Assembly: GCA_032988195.1 (NCBI GenBank)
Contig: JANTQE010000006.1
Coordinates: 248,001-312,000 of the forward strand
Length of the DNA: 64,000 nucleotides
Direction: 5' to 3'
Source of the DNA: Arachnomyces sp. PD_36
Lineage: Eukaryota > Ascomycota > Eurotiomycetes > Onygenales > Arachnomycetaceae
The first letter of the stretch is position 1; every line of letters begins with the position of its first letter. Of this stretch, positions 11,711 through 23,574 are shown in pieces. A program made the translations under genes and the position numbers. Below the pieces are notes generated by a model. It saw nothing but the letters and a program-made list of their open reading frames with translations. It did no database searches and was not told where the DNA came from.

Positions 11711-14700
11711 TTAACGACTCCATCGAGAGAAATCCAAGCCCTCAGTGATGGTGGAATTCGTTGTGGGAGTCCAGTCTGCGCTGGAATGAGACCTGGCTGG
11801 TGGGCGGGCCTGGCTTTCCTCTGCGTACACATTCGCTTTAGTGTTTCGTCGATAGGAGGTAGCCGACATGCCCTCAATGATCTCGGGGTTGTCGTGATTG
11901 AGTGCCGAGATTCGGTTTCGTAGCCGTCTAATCTCTCGCAGACGATTGAGCCAAGCGGATACATGCTCGCCACCTTCTCTGTTCCATACAAGGGAGAGAA
12001 CGGAGGCGTTAAGAGCAATGAGACGAACGAAGGATGCCAAGTTCTTGCCAGATATGATCTTTGGCTTGGTTGCTGCTGAAAGCTCAGGGAAGCCAGGCTT
12101 GCACATAACGTGAACGACGTAGAAGCAGTCGGTTGGATCACATGGTTCCTCATACGTTTCCTCAGAATAGGCAATACGGTTGGCAGGGCTGATGACGATG
12201 TTAACGAAGTTGAATTGCGAAGGTATCGTATTGAAGTTGAAATCCAGATTAGATCTGTTGAAGATAATATTAACCATGTCGTTGCCAATATGTCGTTTCT
12301 TGTTGATGCACTGAGGATCTGCTTCTAGATTCGTTGGCATCATCGTGGGAATATGAAAGACAATCTCCGTTACACGGTCACGCCAAGCATACGTGCTGTC
12401 GCCGTCGATGTCGCAGTGAAGCCCTTGCGTATTGAAAGGAGCATTCTTAATCTGCACTTTTGTGCCGAGACCTGAGAGGAAGTTTTCGTAGTCCGGACTG
12501 CCAGTCGTATTTGAAAGAATTTCTGCCTCTGTGGTTTGGCCTTCTCCAACGTAAAGAACCCCAACCTTATGACCATCGACGATATCATTACGATCAAAGG
12601 TGCTGATTGCGCGGCGAGTGAGATCGTCTTCTAGCAAGGGAATAGGTTGCATAGACATGGGAGTGGGAAACGCTGATGTGGTCATCTGCATAAGTACATG
12701 ACTTGGTAGTACAGCCGTGCGGGTTGCTGGATCATCAGACACTGATCGAGAGTCGTGCGGCATACGAATATGATGAGGTAGAACAGGCGCGGTAAGCTGT
12801 TGATACGTCGCATACGTCGTCCCTGACGCCTGTCGTTTTGTAATTTGAGATAGTCCGGATGCACCCGCGGTTTCAACCGTAATGATACTCAGCCCTACCA
12901 CCCATGATTTCTTAGAGACTGGCCCATCTGCTGGTGACGGCGGAAATTTCTCATACGGTATGGTTTCACCCAAATCCGAATACGCTACTCTCTGCATCAT
13001 GTCGATGAGAACTTGGCTTTGTTCCTCAACAACATCTTTTCCGCGATCGTCTGTAAAGACTAGACTTTTCGTTATCCAGCCAACATGCTTCGGTCTGTCT
13101 TGTAGTTTGAGAGATAGGAACCAAAAGATCATGACGTGATAGGTTAAGGTGTAGACGTATCGTGATAGGTCTTCTACGTTTAAACTCTCCGCGGGCTCGG
13201 CGTTCGCAGATGCTAGCTCTCGTATGCCGCCGCTAAGACGTGAAGGTGCAGTTCTCGACTGGGGAGCGGTCGGGTCAAGCGCCTTATTTTGTTGTTCTCT
13301 CGACGTCTGCAGATATCGAATACAGATTCCAAATACGGTTCGGATTTCTTCATCTCGGAGGTTTACGTAAACGTCGGGCAACCTAGCTAGGAGAGCTAAG
13401 AATTCTAGAATATGTACGGCTATGTGGGCTCTTGTGATGACCTTGGACATCTTATCAAGAATGGCGTTTAATGATTTCGTCATGGAAAGCGGAATCTCGA
13501 AGCAGCAGACGGTTAAAGCATGTATACACCCTCGGGATGTACCATCCCAGGACCCTATCCCAAGCATGAAGGTGCGTACAATCTCATCTTCTTCGCTTTT
13601 TGCGAAGTGTTTGTGGTACCCGACGACGAAAGATAGGGAGTCGAACAAGCAGAGGGCAACCTCGGATTTCTTCACACCTGACCAACCGGGCGGCTCGTGG
13701 AAGCTTCCATTCTTTATCTGCTCGCACATAACGCTGCGGAGAAGTTTGACCTGAGGTATCGCGTTCTTGTAGAAGTCCTTATTACTCAATTGAGACCCCA
13801 AATGGGCGAGAACATAGCTGTAAACGTTCCAGTCCTTTTCTCTTTGAAGGAGAGCGATGATAGCCTCAAGCCAGATGTTTATCTTCAAAGCAGACTTGGG
13901 CTCTGGAGTCTCCTCCGAAGAGTCTGGAGTCTCTGGGTCTGCATATGCGACAGTATATGGGCTGTGTGAAGGCGTCGGAGCTTCGGGCATAGGTTCCCAC
14001 TTCATACTAGCCCAAAGGGGAGGCTCCAACTTGAAGGACTTGAACTGCGTACTCATACCACGCACGGATGACCTTGACATGGGAGTCGAAGAGGAGTCTT
14101 TTGCTGGTGTTCTCGCACTGTCCTCGGATCTTACGTTGCGTTCCAAGGAACCCTCATCAACTGAGTTCTGTCTTGATGCATCGGCGGTTCGACACAATAA
14201 GGTCGCGAGGTAGTCATTTTGGGGCGTAGGGGTCACCCAAATAGAGCCAACAGAATCACTTCGAAGTTTGAAGAGAAGGTTCAAGGCAGTCAATCGAGAA
14301 TCAGATGGCCAAGTACCTGATCGCACGATATCAATCAACTTTTCGAATATCACAGCAGCTCTATTTCCTGGCTTGCTTAGAGACCGTAGAAAAAGCCTGA
14401 CAAGACCTTTGCAGGCGACGTTGGATAGAGAGGAATCGGGTGGTGTAGTGGAGGAACAAAGTTGTTGTGTGGGGGGAGAGGTTACGGAGGGGCCCTGGTC
14501 GTCATCCTTTTGATCTTTCGCCATAGGAGAGCTCATGGTTCCGACCAGGAGATTAAAAGTATCGTCATCTTTGCATAGAGTCGTGGTGTCCACTAAAAGC
14601 TCGACCAGCTTTTGAAGGAAGCAGACGTCTTCTTCTCCCGAAAAGTCGTCAGCCAGAGCCGTCAAGAAACCCTTCTCTTTGAATAGTGGGATGGTGTCTT

Positions 14701-16504
14701 CATTGAAATAGGCATCTCTGAACACCTCTAAAGCCAGAATACGGGTAGCGCATGGCTTTGGGCGGTACTGGATGAAATCTCTAAGCAATTTCCATGAATT
14801 GGTTTCCCAATTTTCATGGTCAACATGACAAAGCCTGTCTTTTCTGTAAAGATCCAAGGCAAGATTGGCCTGAGGGCAACCAATATGCGCATGGACTTCC
14901 ATGAAAAATTCAGAAGCAGAGTGAGCCTGCTGACTGTTTAATCGTGGCCACAGTTTCTCGATCAACCCCGTTAATCGGCTTATAGATGCTAATATATTGG
15001 GGTAGACTTCATCAACATTGGTTGCTTTTGTTGGGGATAGCTGTGGGTTTGGCGGGACCGCTGGAGGAGATGTGTTCGGTTTCTCGACTATCCTATGAGT
15101 AGCTTTGATAAGAATTCTGATAAACCCAGTCCAATCCTGGTCTAGAGCGACGTTGGCAAAATCCCCTTCTAGCATATTCAAACAGACTTCCAAAAGGTCT
15201 GCATCGATACGGCCATCGTCCCTCATTGCTGCATTCTCCAACGATGTGATAAGGGGGTCCCATGATACCTGGGGCATTGAATCCTGGCCATAGGCTCCAA
15301 CCAAATCTTTAAAGATATAGACGGCTCCACGGGCCACGTTTAGGTTCCGTGCGTCACTATCGGGAGTGTCAAGAAGCGAGTGCAATGCTTCCACTACTTG
15401 CAGCTGTCGTCGTGATTTTGCTAGGTTGCGGACAGTCCGGGAAGTAGGGCCAGATAAAGATTTCACAGAGGCATGTATACTGCAGAGTACCTCAAGAAGG
15501 TTGATAAAGCAAGACTCCGGAATTTCCGCTGAGAGGATGATAGCGTCAAAGACTTGGAGAGAAAGCTTTATATCGGACGTGGCGCTAGTTCGTTTGCAAA
15601 CTGTGAATATTTGCTTCAACGCAGCTGCAATGTCCTCGTCGATGGGTGGATGTCGCTGCAAGGTGATGATATCGACGACAAAATGGAATAGTTCACTTAA
15701 ATCCTCGTCACATTGGCTAGACCCACTGGTGCGTGGGTTCTTCGCCTTCCGTTGCTTGGAGCGTTCTATCACGGCAGCATCGTAAAGAGGTAGGGTCCAT
15801 GAAGCGACGATAGGCAAGATGGACACGTTTGTAAAATCCGATTTCCTTCCATGGTCTGTGAGTGCTATCAAGGAATTTACGCGGGAGGAAATGACGTCAG
15901 GGGTTGAGTTGCCGGAAATCGTTTCGAACAACGTCTGACGAGCAGTAGGAGAAAGGTCAGGGCGGTTCGCTATCGCCTGCATCAATTTCGAACCTGAGGC
16001 CCGAGACTCAATGGGGCTGCTCTCATCAACAAGGTAATGTGCTGCTTCCCAGATAGCGACGGCCTGGTCGGCGGTGTAAGAATGGAGATGTCGAGAAACG
16101 GTTTCGGCCTCCTCCGCAGCAGAGATGGGCTCATGCTTGTCAAGAGTCTGTAGAACGGTCTGAAAATCGGGAGGAGGGCGGGGCTCTGAGGTATTGGTCG
16201 TTGCGCTTCCACGTTGTAACTGAAGTGATTCGAACCCAAATGTAATCCGACTTCCCCTCCGACCTTCCGCTGCGTAGGGCAAAGGGTCCATTCCACCGTT
16301 ATCTGCAGAATGGGACACCGGAGACTGTGATTTCTGACGACCGGCTGCTAGAGTTTTGAAGACGTCCGCAAAGCTAGAGGAAGACGGTTTGTGCTGGGGC
16401 GGCGGATGAGCATCGTCAGAAGACATGCGCCCCGATGGACGAACTAGTTTGAGGAGTCTAGACGGCCGGAAGGGGGAGGAAAGGACTGCTTGACAGAGAA
16501 TCAT
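11711..16504 (-). CDS. tsc2: Tuberin (TSC2), Rheb GTPase-activating protein
   Basis: Tuberin turns off the small GTPase Rheb and so restrains TORC1 signalling. The protein is 1597 residues in a single uninterrupted exon. The long N-terminal part is helical and tuberin-like. The Rap/Ran-GAP domain lies at about residues 1313-1525 and contains HIGNDMVNIIFN, in which Asn1408 is the catalytic asparagine thumb. The C-terminal tail is basic then polar. An alternative start is the Met at residue 27 (base 16426), just before an acidic/proline-rich stretch. The gene is head-to-head with CSE1. Human tuberin is about 1800 residues, so the size is reasonable. The family is certain; partner TSC1 is not in the window. 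Confidence 0.93.
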   Translation of the reverse strand: MILCQAVLSSPFRPSRLLKLVRPSGRMSSDDAHPPPQHKPSSSSFADVFKTLAAGRQKSQSPVSHSADNGGMDPLPYAAEGRRGSRITFGFESLQLQRGSATTNTSEPRPPPDFQTVLQTLDKHEPISAAEEAETVSRHLHSYTADQAVAIWEAAHYLVDESSPIESRASGSKLMQAIANRPDLSPTARQTLFETISGNSTPDVISSRVNSLIALTDHGRKSDFTNVSILPIVASWTLPLYDAAVIERSKQRKAKNPRTSGSSQCDEDLSELFHFVVDIITLQRHPPIDEDIAAALKQIFTVCKRTSATSDIKLSLQVFDAIILSAEIPESCFINLLEVLCSIHASVKSLSGPTSRTVRNLAKSRRQLQVVEALHSLLDTPDSDARNLNVARGAVYIFKDLVGAYGQDSMPQVSWDPLITSLENAAMRDDGRIDADLLEVCLNMLEGDFANVALDQDWTGFIRILIKATHRIVEKPNTSPPAVPPNPQLSPTKATNVDEVYPNILASISRLTGLIEKLWPRLNSQQAHSASEFFMEVHAHIGCPQANLALDLYRKDRLCHVDHENWETNSWKLLRDFIQYRPKPCATRILALEVFRDAYFNEDTIPLFKEKGFLTALADDFSGEEDVCFLQKLVELLVDTTTLCKDDDTFNLLVGTMSSPMAKDQKDDDQGPSVTSPPTQQLCSSTTPPDSSLSNVACKGLVRLFLRSLSKPGNRAAVIFEKLIDIVRSGTWPSDSRLTALNLLFKLRSDSVGSIWVTPTPQNDYLATLLCRTADASRQNSVDEGSLERNVRSEDSARTPAKDSSSTPMSRSSVRGMSTQFKSFKLEPPLWASMKWEPMPEAPTPSHSPYTVAYADPETPDSSEETPEPKSALKINIWLEAIIALLQREKDWNVYSYVLAHLGSQLSNKDFYKNAIPQVKLLRSVMCEQIKNGSFHEPPGWSGVKKSEVALCLFDSLSFVVGYHKHFAKSEEDEIVRTFMLGIGSWDGTSRGCIHALTVCCFEIPLSMTKSLNAILDKMSKVITRAHIAVHILEFLALLARLPDVYVNLRDEEIRTVFGICIRYLQTSREQQNKALDPTAPQSRTAPSRLSGGIRELASANAEPAESLNVEDLSRYVYTLTYHVMIFWFLSLKLQDRPKHVGWITKSLVFTDDRGKDVVEEQSQVLIDMMQRVAYSDLGETIPYEKFPPSPADGPVSKKSWVVGLSIITVETAGASGLSQITKRQASGTTYATYQQLTAPVLPHHIRMPHDSRSVSDDPATRTAVLPSHVLMQMTTSAFPTPMSMQPIPLLEDDLTRRAISTFDRNDIVDGHKVGVLYVGEGQTTEAEILSNTTGSPDYENFLSGLGTKVQIKNAPFNTQGLHCDIDGDSTYAWRDRVTEIVFHIPTMMPTNLEADPQCINKKRHIGNDMVNIIFNRSNLDFNFNTIPSQFNFVNIVISPANRIAYSEETYEEPCDPTDCFYVVHVMCKPGFPELSAATKPKIISGKNLASFVRLIALNASVLSLVWNREGGEHVSAWLNRLREIRRLRNRISALNHDNPEIIEGMSATSYRRNTKANVYAEESQARPPARSHSSADWTPTTNSTITEGLDFSRWSR

Positions 16505-17291
16505 GGTTAGTTACATCTCAGGAAGGAGGGTGAAATATAAATATACTGGTGGGAAGGCGAGGGCAAACAAATAAAAAATTACAAATGAGAGGAGCTTCGG
16601 ATTTAAAAGGAAATAGAAGAGCTGAGGAAGAGAGCAAAACTCACCAACAGATCCAGATCGTACATGAAGTTGCCCAGCGGGAGAACAACCTCAGCCAACG
16701 GGGGGATGAGTTGGTAGATATGAATCTAGTGGAAGACAAGGCGACCCAGCAGGAACCAATCTCCAAAGAAGAGCGTGTCCAAGAACGAAACGCAGTCCAG
16801 AGAATGAGAATCAGTCAGTCAATGAATCCCCCACTGACGAACTAGCAATCGTAGTCGTTGAAGATAATTATTCTGTAGAGCGATGAAATGAAGTCTCTCA
16901 AGGTCTCTCTCTCTCTCTTTCTTTATCTTTCTTTGTTGAAGGGAACCTTGCGGGAGGAACATCGTCAATGCCAAGAGTTCACTTCTTACTGTTCGGAGTT
17001 TCTATTGATCCGACGTCGTGGGGGAAAGATTAGATAATGGGTCATGTGATAGGCAGAATCAATGTGGGCTGTTCTTCACCGCCTTTATAGCAACAAACAA
17101 CAACCAGAAGAAGAAGAAGAAGAAGAGAAGTTGAAGATACACAACTTGAGCATTGACTTGCTTTCTTCTTCCCTTAGGCAAGGAGTACTTGTGAAACATA
17201 CACACCCATTAATCTCCTGCTTCTGGTCCCCCCCCTACATCTCTTCCTGTACCATTGATTTTCTCCTTTGGGGCTCTGTTTACTCCCCACT
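16505..17291. promoter_or_regulatory. Divergent promoter region of TSC2 and CSE1
   Basis: These 787 bases separate two gene starts. They contain a CT-rich run at about 16900-16935 and a GAA-repeat run at about 17105-17125. The open frame at 16549-16845 has no recognisable content and is taken as chance. Confidence 0.5.
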
Positions 17292-20200
17292 ATGGCGGAT
17301 AACTTAACGCACCTTTCCCAGCTTCTTGAAGCTAGCTTGGATCCCAGGCAACACAAGCAAGGTATGGCCTATACTAACTCCTAATGCTGGCTATGGCGCT
17401 TTACTAACCCTTTCAGCGGAGAGTGCCCTTCTTGCGGAACAGATGAAGCCCGGCTTCTCACTGCTATTGCTCCAGATCACAACATCCACCACATTTCCAT
17501 ACAACACCCGGCTTGCGAGTGCGCTATGCTTTAAAAATTTCATAAAATGGAATTGGACCGATGAGGATGGCAACTATAAGCTCCAGGCCGACGAAGTCGT
17601 GACTATCAAGAGGGAGCTAATCAGCTTGATGATTTCGGTTCCACCGGGAATTCAATCTCAACTCGGCGAAGCTATCAGTGTTATTGCCGATAGTGATTTC
17701 TGGGAGCGATGGGACACCTTAGTCGATGTTGGTAGCTCTCCGGAAGTGCTTAGAAGACTTAACTAACATGTAGTAGGATCTTGTTTCCCGACTTGTCCCA
17801 GAAAACCCAGTCGTCAACGTGGGAGTTTTGCAAGTGGCACACTCGATCTTCAAACGTTGGAGGCCGCTATTCCGTTCCGATGATCTTTACACGGAAATCA
17901 ATCATGTCTTGGGAAAATTTGGAAACCCATTCCTCGCATTATTTGAGGTATGGAGAATTTTTCGTGTCAACATGACCTCGTACTGATGAACCTTTGATAA
18001 TAGAGCCTTGACAAATATATTGAGCAAAACAAGACGAATAAGGAGAATTTGACCCAAGCTTTCACCCAGCTGAACCTAATGGTTAAGCTATTTTACGATC
18101 TCTCTTCCCACGACCTACCCCCAATGTTCGAAGAAAACATGGCTGGTATTGCTTCCCTCCTCCTGAAGTATCTATTGTACGACAACCAGCTTCTACATAC
18201 GGACGACGATTCAGAGGCGGGGCTTTTAGAATTTGTTAAAGCAGATACCTTCGAGGTCTTAACCTTCTATGTGCAAAAGTACATCGACGTATTCGGTGCC
18301 CACGTAGGGCAATTTGTGGAGAGCTCTTGGAATCTTCTCACCACTATCGGGGCAGACACGAAGTACGATTTGCTTGTCAGCAAAGCATTGCAGTTTTTGA
18401 CGTCTGTTGCCTCGATCCCAGAGCACGCAGCTGCGTTCCAGGAGGATTCAACTTTGAGCCAGGTCGTGGAGAAGGTCATTCTTCCAAATGTCAGCCTTCG
18501 GGAGTCTGACATTGAGATGTTCGAAGATGAACCCATTGAGTTTATCCGCAGAGACTTGGAAGGCTCAGACAGCGATACGAGAAGACGAGCCGCAACAGAC
18601 TTTTTGAGGGGATTATTGCAGAAATTCGAAGAGTCGGTCACAAAGGTTGTTTCAAAGTACATTGAGCATTATCTGACCGAGTACTCAAAGAACCCGTCGG
18701 GGAACTGGAAGTCCAAAGATACCGCGGTATACCTATTCTCCGCTATTGCCGCGAAGGGTGCGGGAACTGCCAGCCATGGAATCACGAGCACGAATTCTCT
18801 GGTTAACATCACAGACTTCTTCCAGAAGCATCTTGCTGCCGACTTGGTCTCCCAAGATAACATCCACCCGATTCTCAAGGTTGATGCCATCAAATATCTC
18901 TACGCATTCCGTAGTATTATTACAAAAGAACAGTGGCAGGAGGTTTTACCTCTTCTAGTAAAGCACCTAGGCTCATCGGAATACGTGGTTTACACATATG
19001 CAGCCGTGGCCGTGGAAAGGATCTTGTTCTTGACTGATGGACAAGGGCAACCGATCATCCCACCGACTACTATTATTCCATTAGCGAAAGACTTGCTTGA
19101 ACACATCTTCCAGCTAATTGAGAAGGACCCATCGCCCCCTAAAGTCCAAGAGAATGAGTTCCTCATGAGATGTGTAATGAGGGTGCTCATTGTGATCAAG
19201 GGAGAGGTTGCGGCACTGACCGATGTCGTCCTGCCCCATTTCATTACGATTACCCAGATCATCAGTGCCAACCCCAGCAACCCCCGATTCTATTACTACC
19301 ATTTTGAGGCGATAGGTGCATTGGTCAGGTAGGATTACCCAGTTCGTCATCCGTTTAATATACCGACTAACCTCGCCATTAGATTCGCGGCCCCTGTACA
19401 GCCCGAGAAACTCGAGCAAGCTCTCTATACCCCGTTCATCGGCTCCCTCCAAAACGATGTCCAAGGTAAACATTCTATTTTTAATCGGCCTTCCATGTTT
19501 GGAAATGATAACTCACGTTTGTCGCAGAATTTATCCCCTATGTGTTCCAGCTTTTCGGAGCTCTCCTCGAAGCCAATCCGTCAGGGACGTTACCAGATTA
19601 CTACCAAAATCTGATCGGTCCCATTATCATGCCTACGATGTGGGAGTCAAAAGGAAACGTCCCAGCTCTTGTGCGCCTTCTTTCTTCCATCATCCCTCGA
19701 GGGACGGAATACATTATCAAGAATAACCAGATCGAGCCCATTCTGGGTATCTTCCAAAAGCTTGCTTCTTCCAAAACTAGCGAGAGTTACGGATTTGATC
19801 TTTTGGAAACCGTCGTTGGCAATATTCCTTCGTGAGTACAACCCCTATCTGGATTCTACAACCTAAGCTTACAATTGATCTTAAAGGTCGATCCTCGATC
19901 AATACTTCCCGACTATTATGCAGATCATTCTGACCCGACTCCAAAACTCCAAGACGGAGAACTTCGCTCTTAGATTCGTCCGTTTCTACAACTTTATTTG
20001 CGCTCACGATGGAAAGGGATACAGTGCGGACTTTTTCATCAATGTTACCGAAAAGGTTCAGGAAGGGTATGTTTGAGTCGCCTAATTATGAAATGTTGTT
20101 CGAAGCTAATTCGAATTTAGTCTATTTACTCCCATCTATCTCAACGTCATCCTTCCAGAGACCCAAAAGCTCGCTCGACCACTTGACAGGAAGGCTGCTG

Positions 20201-20565
20201 TGATTGGATACACTAAAACTCTCGCAAACTCCGAGGCATTTGCTTCTCGCTACAAGAAGGGATGGGGTTTCACATGCGAGACCCTCCTGAAGCTTCTCGA
20301 GCAACCCCCTATCCCCGCTGCCAAAGACGATATTATTACCGAAAATGATGTCGATGACATGGCGTTCGGGGTTGGTTTTACTCAACTGAGCACTATTCGG
20401 CCAGTTGTGAGAGACCCTTGGCCAGAGGTCCCTGCGGACATCAAAGCCTGGGTCGGTACGTATCTGAAGGAGGCGGATCAGAAACATCAAGGACGGGTTA
20501 GCTCGATGGTACAGGAACGCCTTAGCAATGATGCGAAGAACGTGTTGTTGAGTTATATGGGGTAA
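17292..20565 (+). CDS. cse1: Exportin CSE1/CAS, importin-alpha re-exporter
   Basis: This importin-beta superfamily exportin carries importin-alpha back to the cytoplasm with Ran-GTP. Exons are 17292-17361, 17417-17727, 17777-17947, 18004-19328, 19383-19465, 19528-19831, 19887-20066 and 20121-20565, giving 962 residues (yeast Cse1 is 960). The N-terminus starts MADNLTHLSQLLEASLDP and is followed by the importin-beta N-terminal domain with PYNTRLASALCFKNFIK. HEAT repeats run through the rest, and the conserved C-terminal part contains ETLLKLLEQPPIP. The second intron uses a GTTGGT donor, weaker than the others, but it is needed for the frame and has a CTAAC branch site. The protein is complete and ordinary for the family. 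Confidence 0.95.
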
Positions 20566-21047
20566 CGAGTTCATTGTGGCTTTGGGCAGCTTTGCCACTC
20601 TGTGAGGGAGGCATAGTTGTCTACACCATGAGATACCACATGAAATTTTTTCAAAATAATAGAAAGTCAGTGACTCAATGAGGATGTGAATGAGGGTAGA
20701 TATGAGAAACAAAAAATAACGTACCTTTCTGATTGCTGTATACCCTTCCATCAATAAACATTTTTAGATCACCCTTACAAAGGACATATTTATTTGATTG
20801 CCTAAGAAGGGAGAAAGAAGTGAAAGTATAGAATGCCATACGTCAGATATTCTAAGGGGATAAAAGTCGAGGTTTGGTTTCTCCCAATCCAGCTCTCCGG
20901 AATCACCCACCGTGGCTTAGGAACCCGCGAGGTATGGGGTTACATAAATTATATATTTTGTTTTACATCGGTTTATCAATACAAACGCTTATAACGCACA
21001 GGCTAAACGGAACTATAGAACAGAAAAGGGACATGTTAGCCCGTACT
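20566..21047. other. Convergent 3' region between CSE1 and the GGQ-factor gene
   Basis: The two genes face each other across 482 bases. AT-rich patches typical of fungal 3' ends are present, and no supported ORF is seen. Confidence 0.5.
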
Positions 21048-21784
21048 TCATCTGATTTTCCCTCCGTCTCCGTCCTGGCCATCCTTTAACCCGCCCTTCA
21101 CCTCCTCCCTCACCTCTTCCACTTCTACCACCTCATCCTCTTCCACCTTCTCCTCCATCCCCTCCCCCTTCTTCGCCCGCTCCTCCTCCAGCGCCCGATA
21201 TTTCCTCCTACTCTTCTTCGCCTTACTAGCCTTCCTCTTCCTCTTCACCTCCGCCTTAATCGACACCCTACTCTTATCCCCCTTTTCAAGGAGTTCGATC
21301 TTCTCTGCCAGGATCCTGCGGGCGATCTTTTGGTTCTGTGAGCGGGAGCGGGTTGCTTGGGATTTTACAACTATGTTGGTGGGTTTGTGGATTAGTTGGA
21401 CGGCGGAGTTGGTTTTGTTCTGTGGGGTGGGATAAGATGGGTTAGTAGGGGAAGTGGGTGTATCTATGGTGTCATTTCGAGGGGCATATGGGATGCAGGG
21501 GTAAATTCAGGGGTATGGTGTGCGGGTAGAGAAGGGTTCTGGTCTTCAATGCCCTTTAAAAGTAGATAGAGAAAGGCAGGAAGGTGACTAACGATCTTCT
21601 GGCCTCCTGGTCCAGATCCTTTTAGATACGTCCCAGTGACTTCCGAATCGTCAAGATCGGGACGACGAGGCATTTGCTTCACGGCTAATGGGGAAGATAT
21701 TGAAATAGCGCGTATTGAGGGTGTCGTTATCCTGCAATAGCAGGTCATCCCTGACATGGGATGGCGTAGAGATCGGTGAAGCAT
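21048..21784 (-). CDS. Mitochondrial class I release-factor-domain protein (GGQ, Pth4/MTRFR-like)
   Basis: Proteins of this type release peptides from stalled mitochondrial ribosomes. Two exons (21593-21784 and 21048-21419) give 187 residues. The first 35 residues are basic and hydroxylated, like a mitochondrial targeting sequence. The release-factor motif GSGPGGQKINKT (GGQ at residues 60-62) spans the splice junction, followed by VVKSQATRSRSQNQKIARRI. The tail is a Lys/Arg-rich helix then an acidic stretch. There is no codon-recognition domain, which separates it from true release factors and matches the C12orf65/MTRFR and yeast Pth4 group. The intron is 173 nt, long for this window, with GTTAGT donor and CAG acceptor. 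The final acidic tail (EEKVEEDEVVEVEEVREE) is unusual. The gene is head-to-head with the serine palmitoyltransferase small subunit. Confidence 0.85.
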
Positions 21785-22458
21785 GACGAAATGGTAGGGT
21801 GAGCAATGCGCCTTGAGATAATGTCCCGGTGGTTCGGGGAGTAGATGGCGAGCCTACGGGAAGTTGGTAAGGACTCCCAGTATCTCCGATATATTGCTGT
21901 CGCTTTCTGTTCACGGGGTCTTATGAACGGCGGTTCCTTTTTCAGAGCTTGAGAAATGCTCTACTTAAGAAGAACTAAACCCTGATATCGATGGAGGTGC
22001 CTGGTGCATGTTAGCTGATGCCTACTAAATATGAGGGGATATATTACTTATATGGCAGGGGGAGCCATACGCATTTAAGAATCACAATAGTTGGAATGGA
22101 ACTGAGGTTTTAATATACAAACATGGGTATCGTAGAGCAATTGAATTATATGAATATGAATATGATAGAGGTTTGATGTTGCTGTTGCTCCAGATCGTTA
22201 TCAGATCGAAGAAACTCTGATGATTCAGAGCTATCACCAATTAGGTTTAGGACCTTGCAGATCGTAGTTGGATGTTTTTCTTGGACCTTCAAGGCATCGC
22301 TATTCTGCCTCAAGCACTCTTCGACTTTTATCGCCAAAGCAGTCGCCTTTTTAAAGACTCGGAGTGACGACAGGAACCTACTACGATACGAGGCTAGCCA
22401 TTACCGGACTTTCTCGATTTTCGTTCAGGGTTATCCGCTCTCCACGCCCTCCGCCAAC
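21785..22458. promoter_or_regulatory. Divergent promoter region of the GGQ factor and ssSPT genes
   Basis: These 674 bases lie between two gene starts. Short open frames on both strands lack recognisable content. No specific site can be named. Confidence 0.4.
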
Positions 22459-22961
22459 ATGTCTTCGCCCTCTCCTTCCCCTATTACCTCCTTCATCCGC
22501 TGGCTGCGATTGAAAAACTACCAATATGAAGTCACCTTCTCGCTTTATATGTTAACCCCCACCGAGAAACTTATATTCAGTAAGTTTGTCCTTTTGACGT
22601 GGCCTGCCTACTCAATGCCCTACGATTTGCTAACCAGACACACCCTTCAGACTTCCTTCTCCTCGTCTTCACCTCCATGCTCCTGACCGCGGCTTACGTC
22701 TACCTCCCCGACCACGTCATGACAATCTGCAACAGGATATGGTACTACTGGGCCGGCGACCCATTTACCACCGATTACCCCTTTTTCGCACGAACCGTTG
22801 TCACCGCTGCGAAAGACCTAGCTCGAGGGAATGCCCGGAACATCCAACCGTCATCTATCCTCGCCTCTGCTAAGGGGGAAGCGATTGATGTTGCTTTCGA
22901 TACTGCGAAGAATGCGGCTGAGACTATGACTGCTTCCGCGAGAAATATGGCGGAATTATAA
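22459..22961 (+). CDS. Small subunit of serine palmitoyltransferase (ssSPT-like)
   Basis: Small activating subunits bind the serine palmitoyltransferase core in the ER membrane and stimulate the first step of sphingolipid synthesis. Exons 22459-22579 and 22651-22961 encode 143 residues. The core YQYEVTFSLYMLTP (residues about 22-35) and the hydrophobic stretch ending AAYVYLPDHVMTI align well with human SPTSSA (YQYxxxxxLYMLxPxE, then YxxxPxHIM). A transmembrane segment falls at about residues 41-58. The last 75 residues, with Ala-rich helices, go beyond the human protein of about 70 residues and look like a fungal extension. The splice junction falls inside the conserved core and restores its frame. 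Confidence 0.85.
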
Positions 22962-23574
22962 GACGATACATCCTTCATGTTGGTTCCTTCTTCCGCGGCT
23001 TAAGATTTCTCTGTTTTATATTATTTTTTTTATATCGGATATATCCCTTAGACTTGGGTATTTGTTAAGATGTCAGAAGCTTCTTCAACATATCCGTTCC
23101 CCTTTTGTCGATATTTTATGGCCCCATGGTATTGCAGGCCGCAAGTCTGCCGCGACAGACTCGATTCTTGTTATTATATTTCCCATTATGTTTCTGGTTG
23201 TGGGGAAGACCTACGATGGCGTTTTGATCATGTTTCTGGAGAATGGTGACTGCATAGGGAAGGGAATGGAGGACGCAAATCATGTCATCTAATATAGATG
23301 CAATAATTAATCTTAATATTGTTCCTGCAGTTCCGTTCATTTCCTCGTCTGGTCCTCCATATCGTGTAGCCGGGACTAAATTCCCCTGGACTAAGTAAGT
23401 CGGAACCATTTGTAAAAGATAGGAGACATGTATTCCCATTATTCATAGCGCCAGACACCGATACATGATACACAGATATATACACATGGCCAAGCCATGA
23501 ACCCACAACCCTCACACAGGTTTCAATCACCTCAATGATATACACACACCCATTCATACCCTCAGCTCTCTCCC
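22962..23574. other. Convergent 3' region between ssSPT and PET100 genes
   Basis: 613 bases of 3' flank without a supported ORF. It is AT-rich after the ssSPT stop, and on the minus strand contains a TGTATATA octamer listed separately. Confidence 0.5.
23477..23484 (-). promoter_or_regulatory. Candidate Puf3 site downstream of PET100
   Basis: TGTATATA on the minus strand lies 91-98 bases past the PET100 stop, inside the expected 3' UTR. It fits the UGUANAUA code read from the Pumilio protein in this window. The same sequence can also act as an AT-rich polyadenylation signal. Confidence 0.4.
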
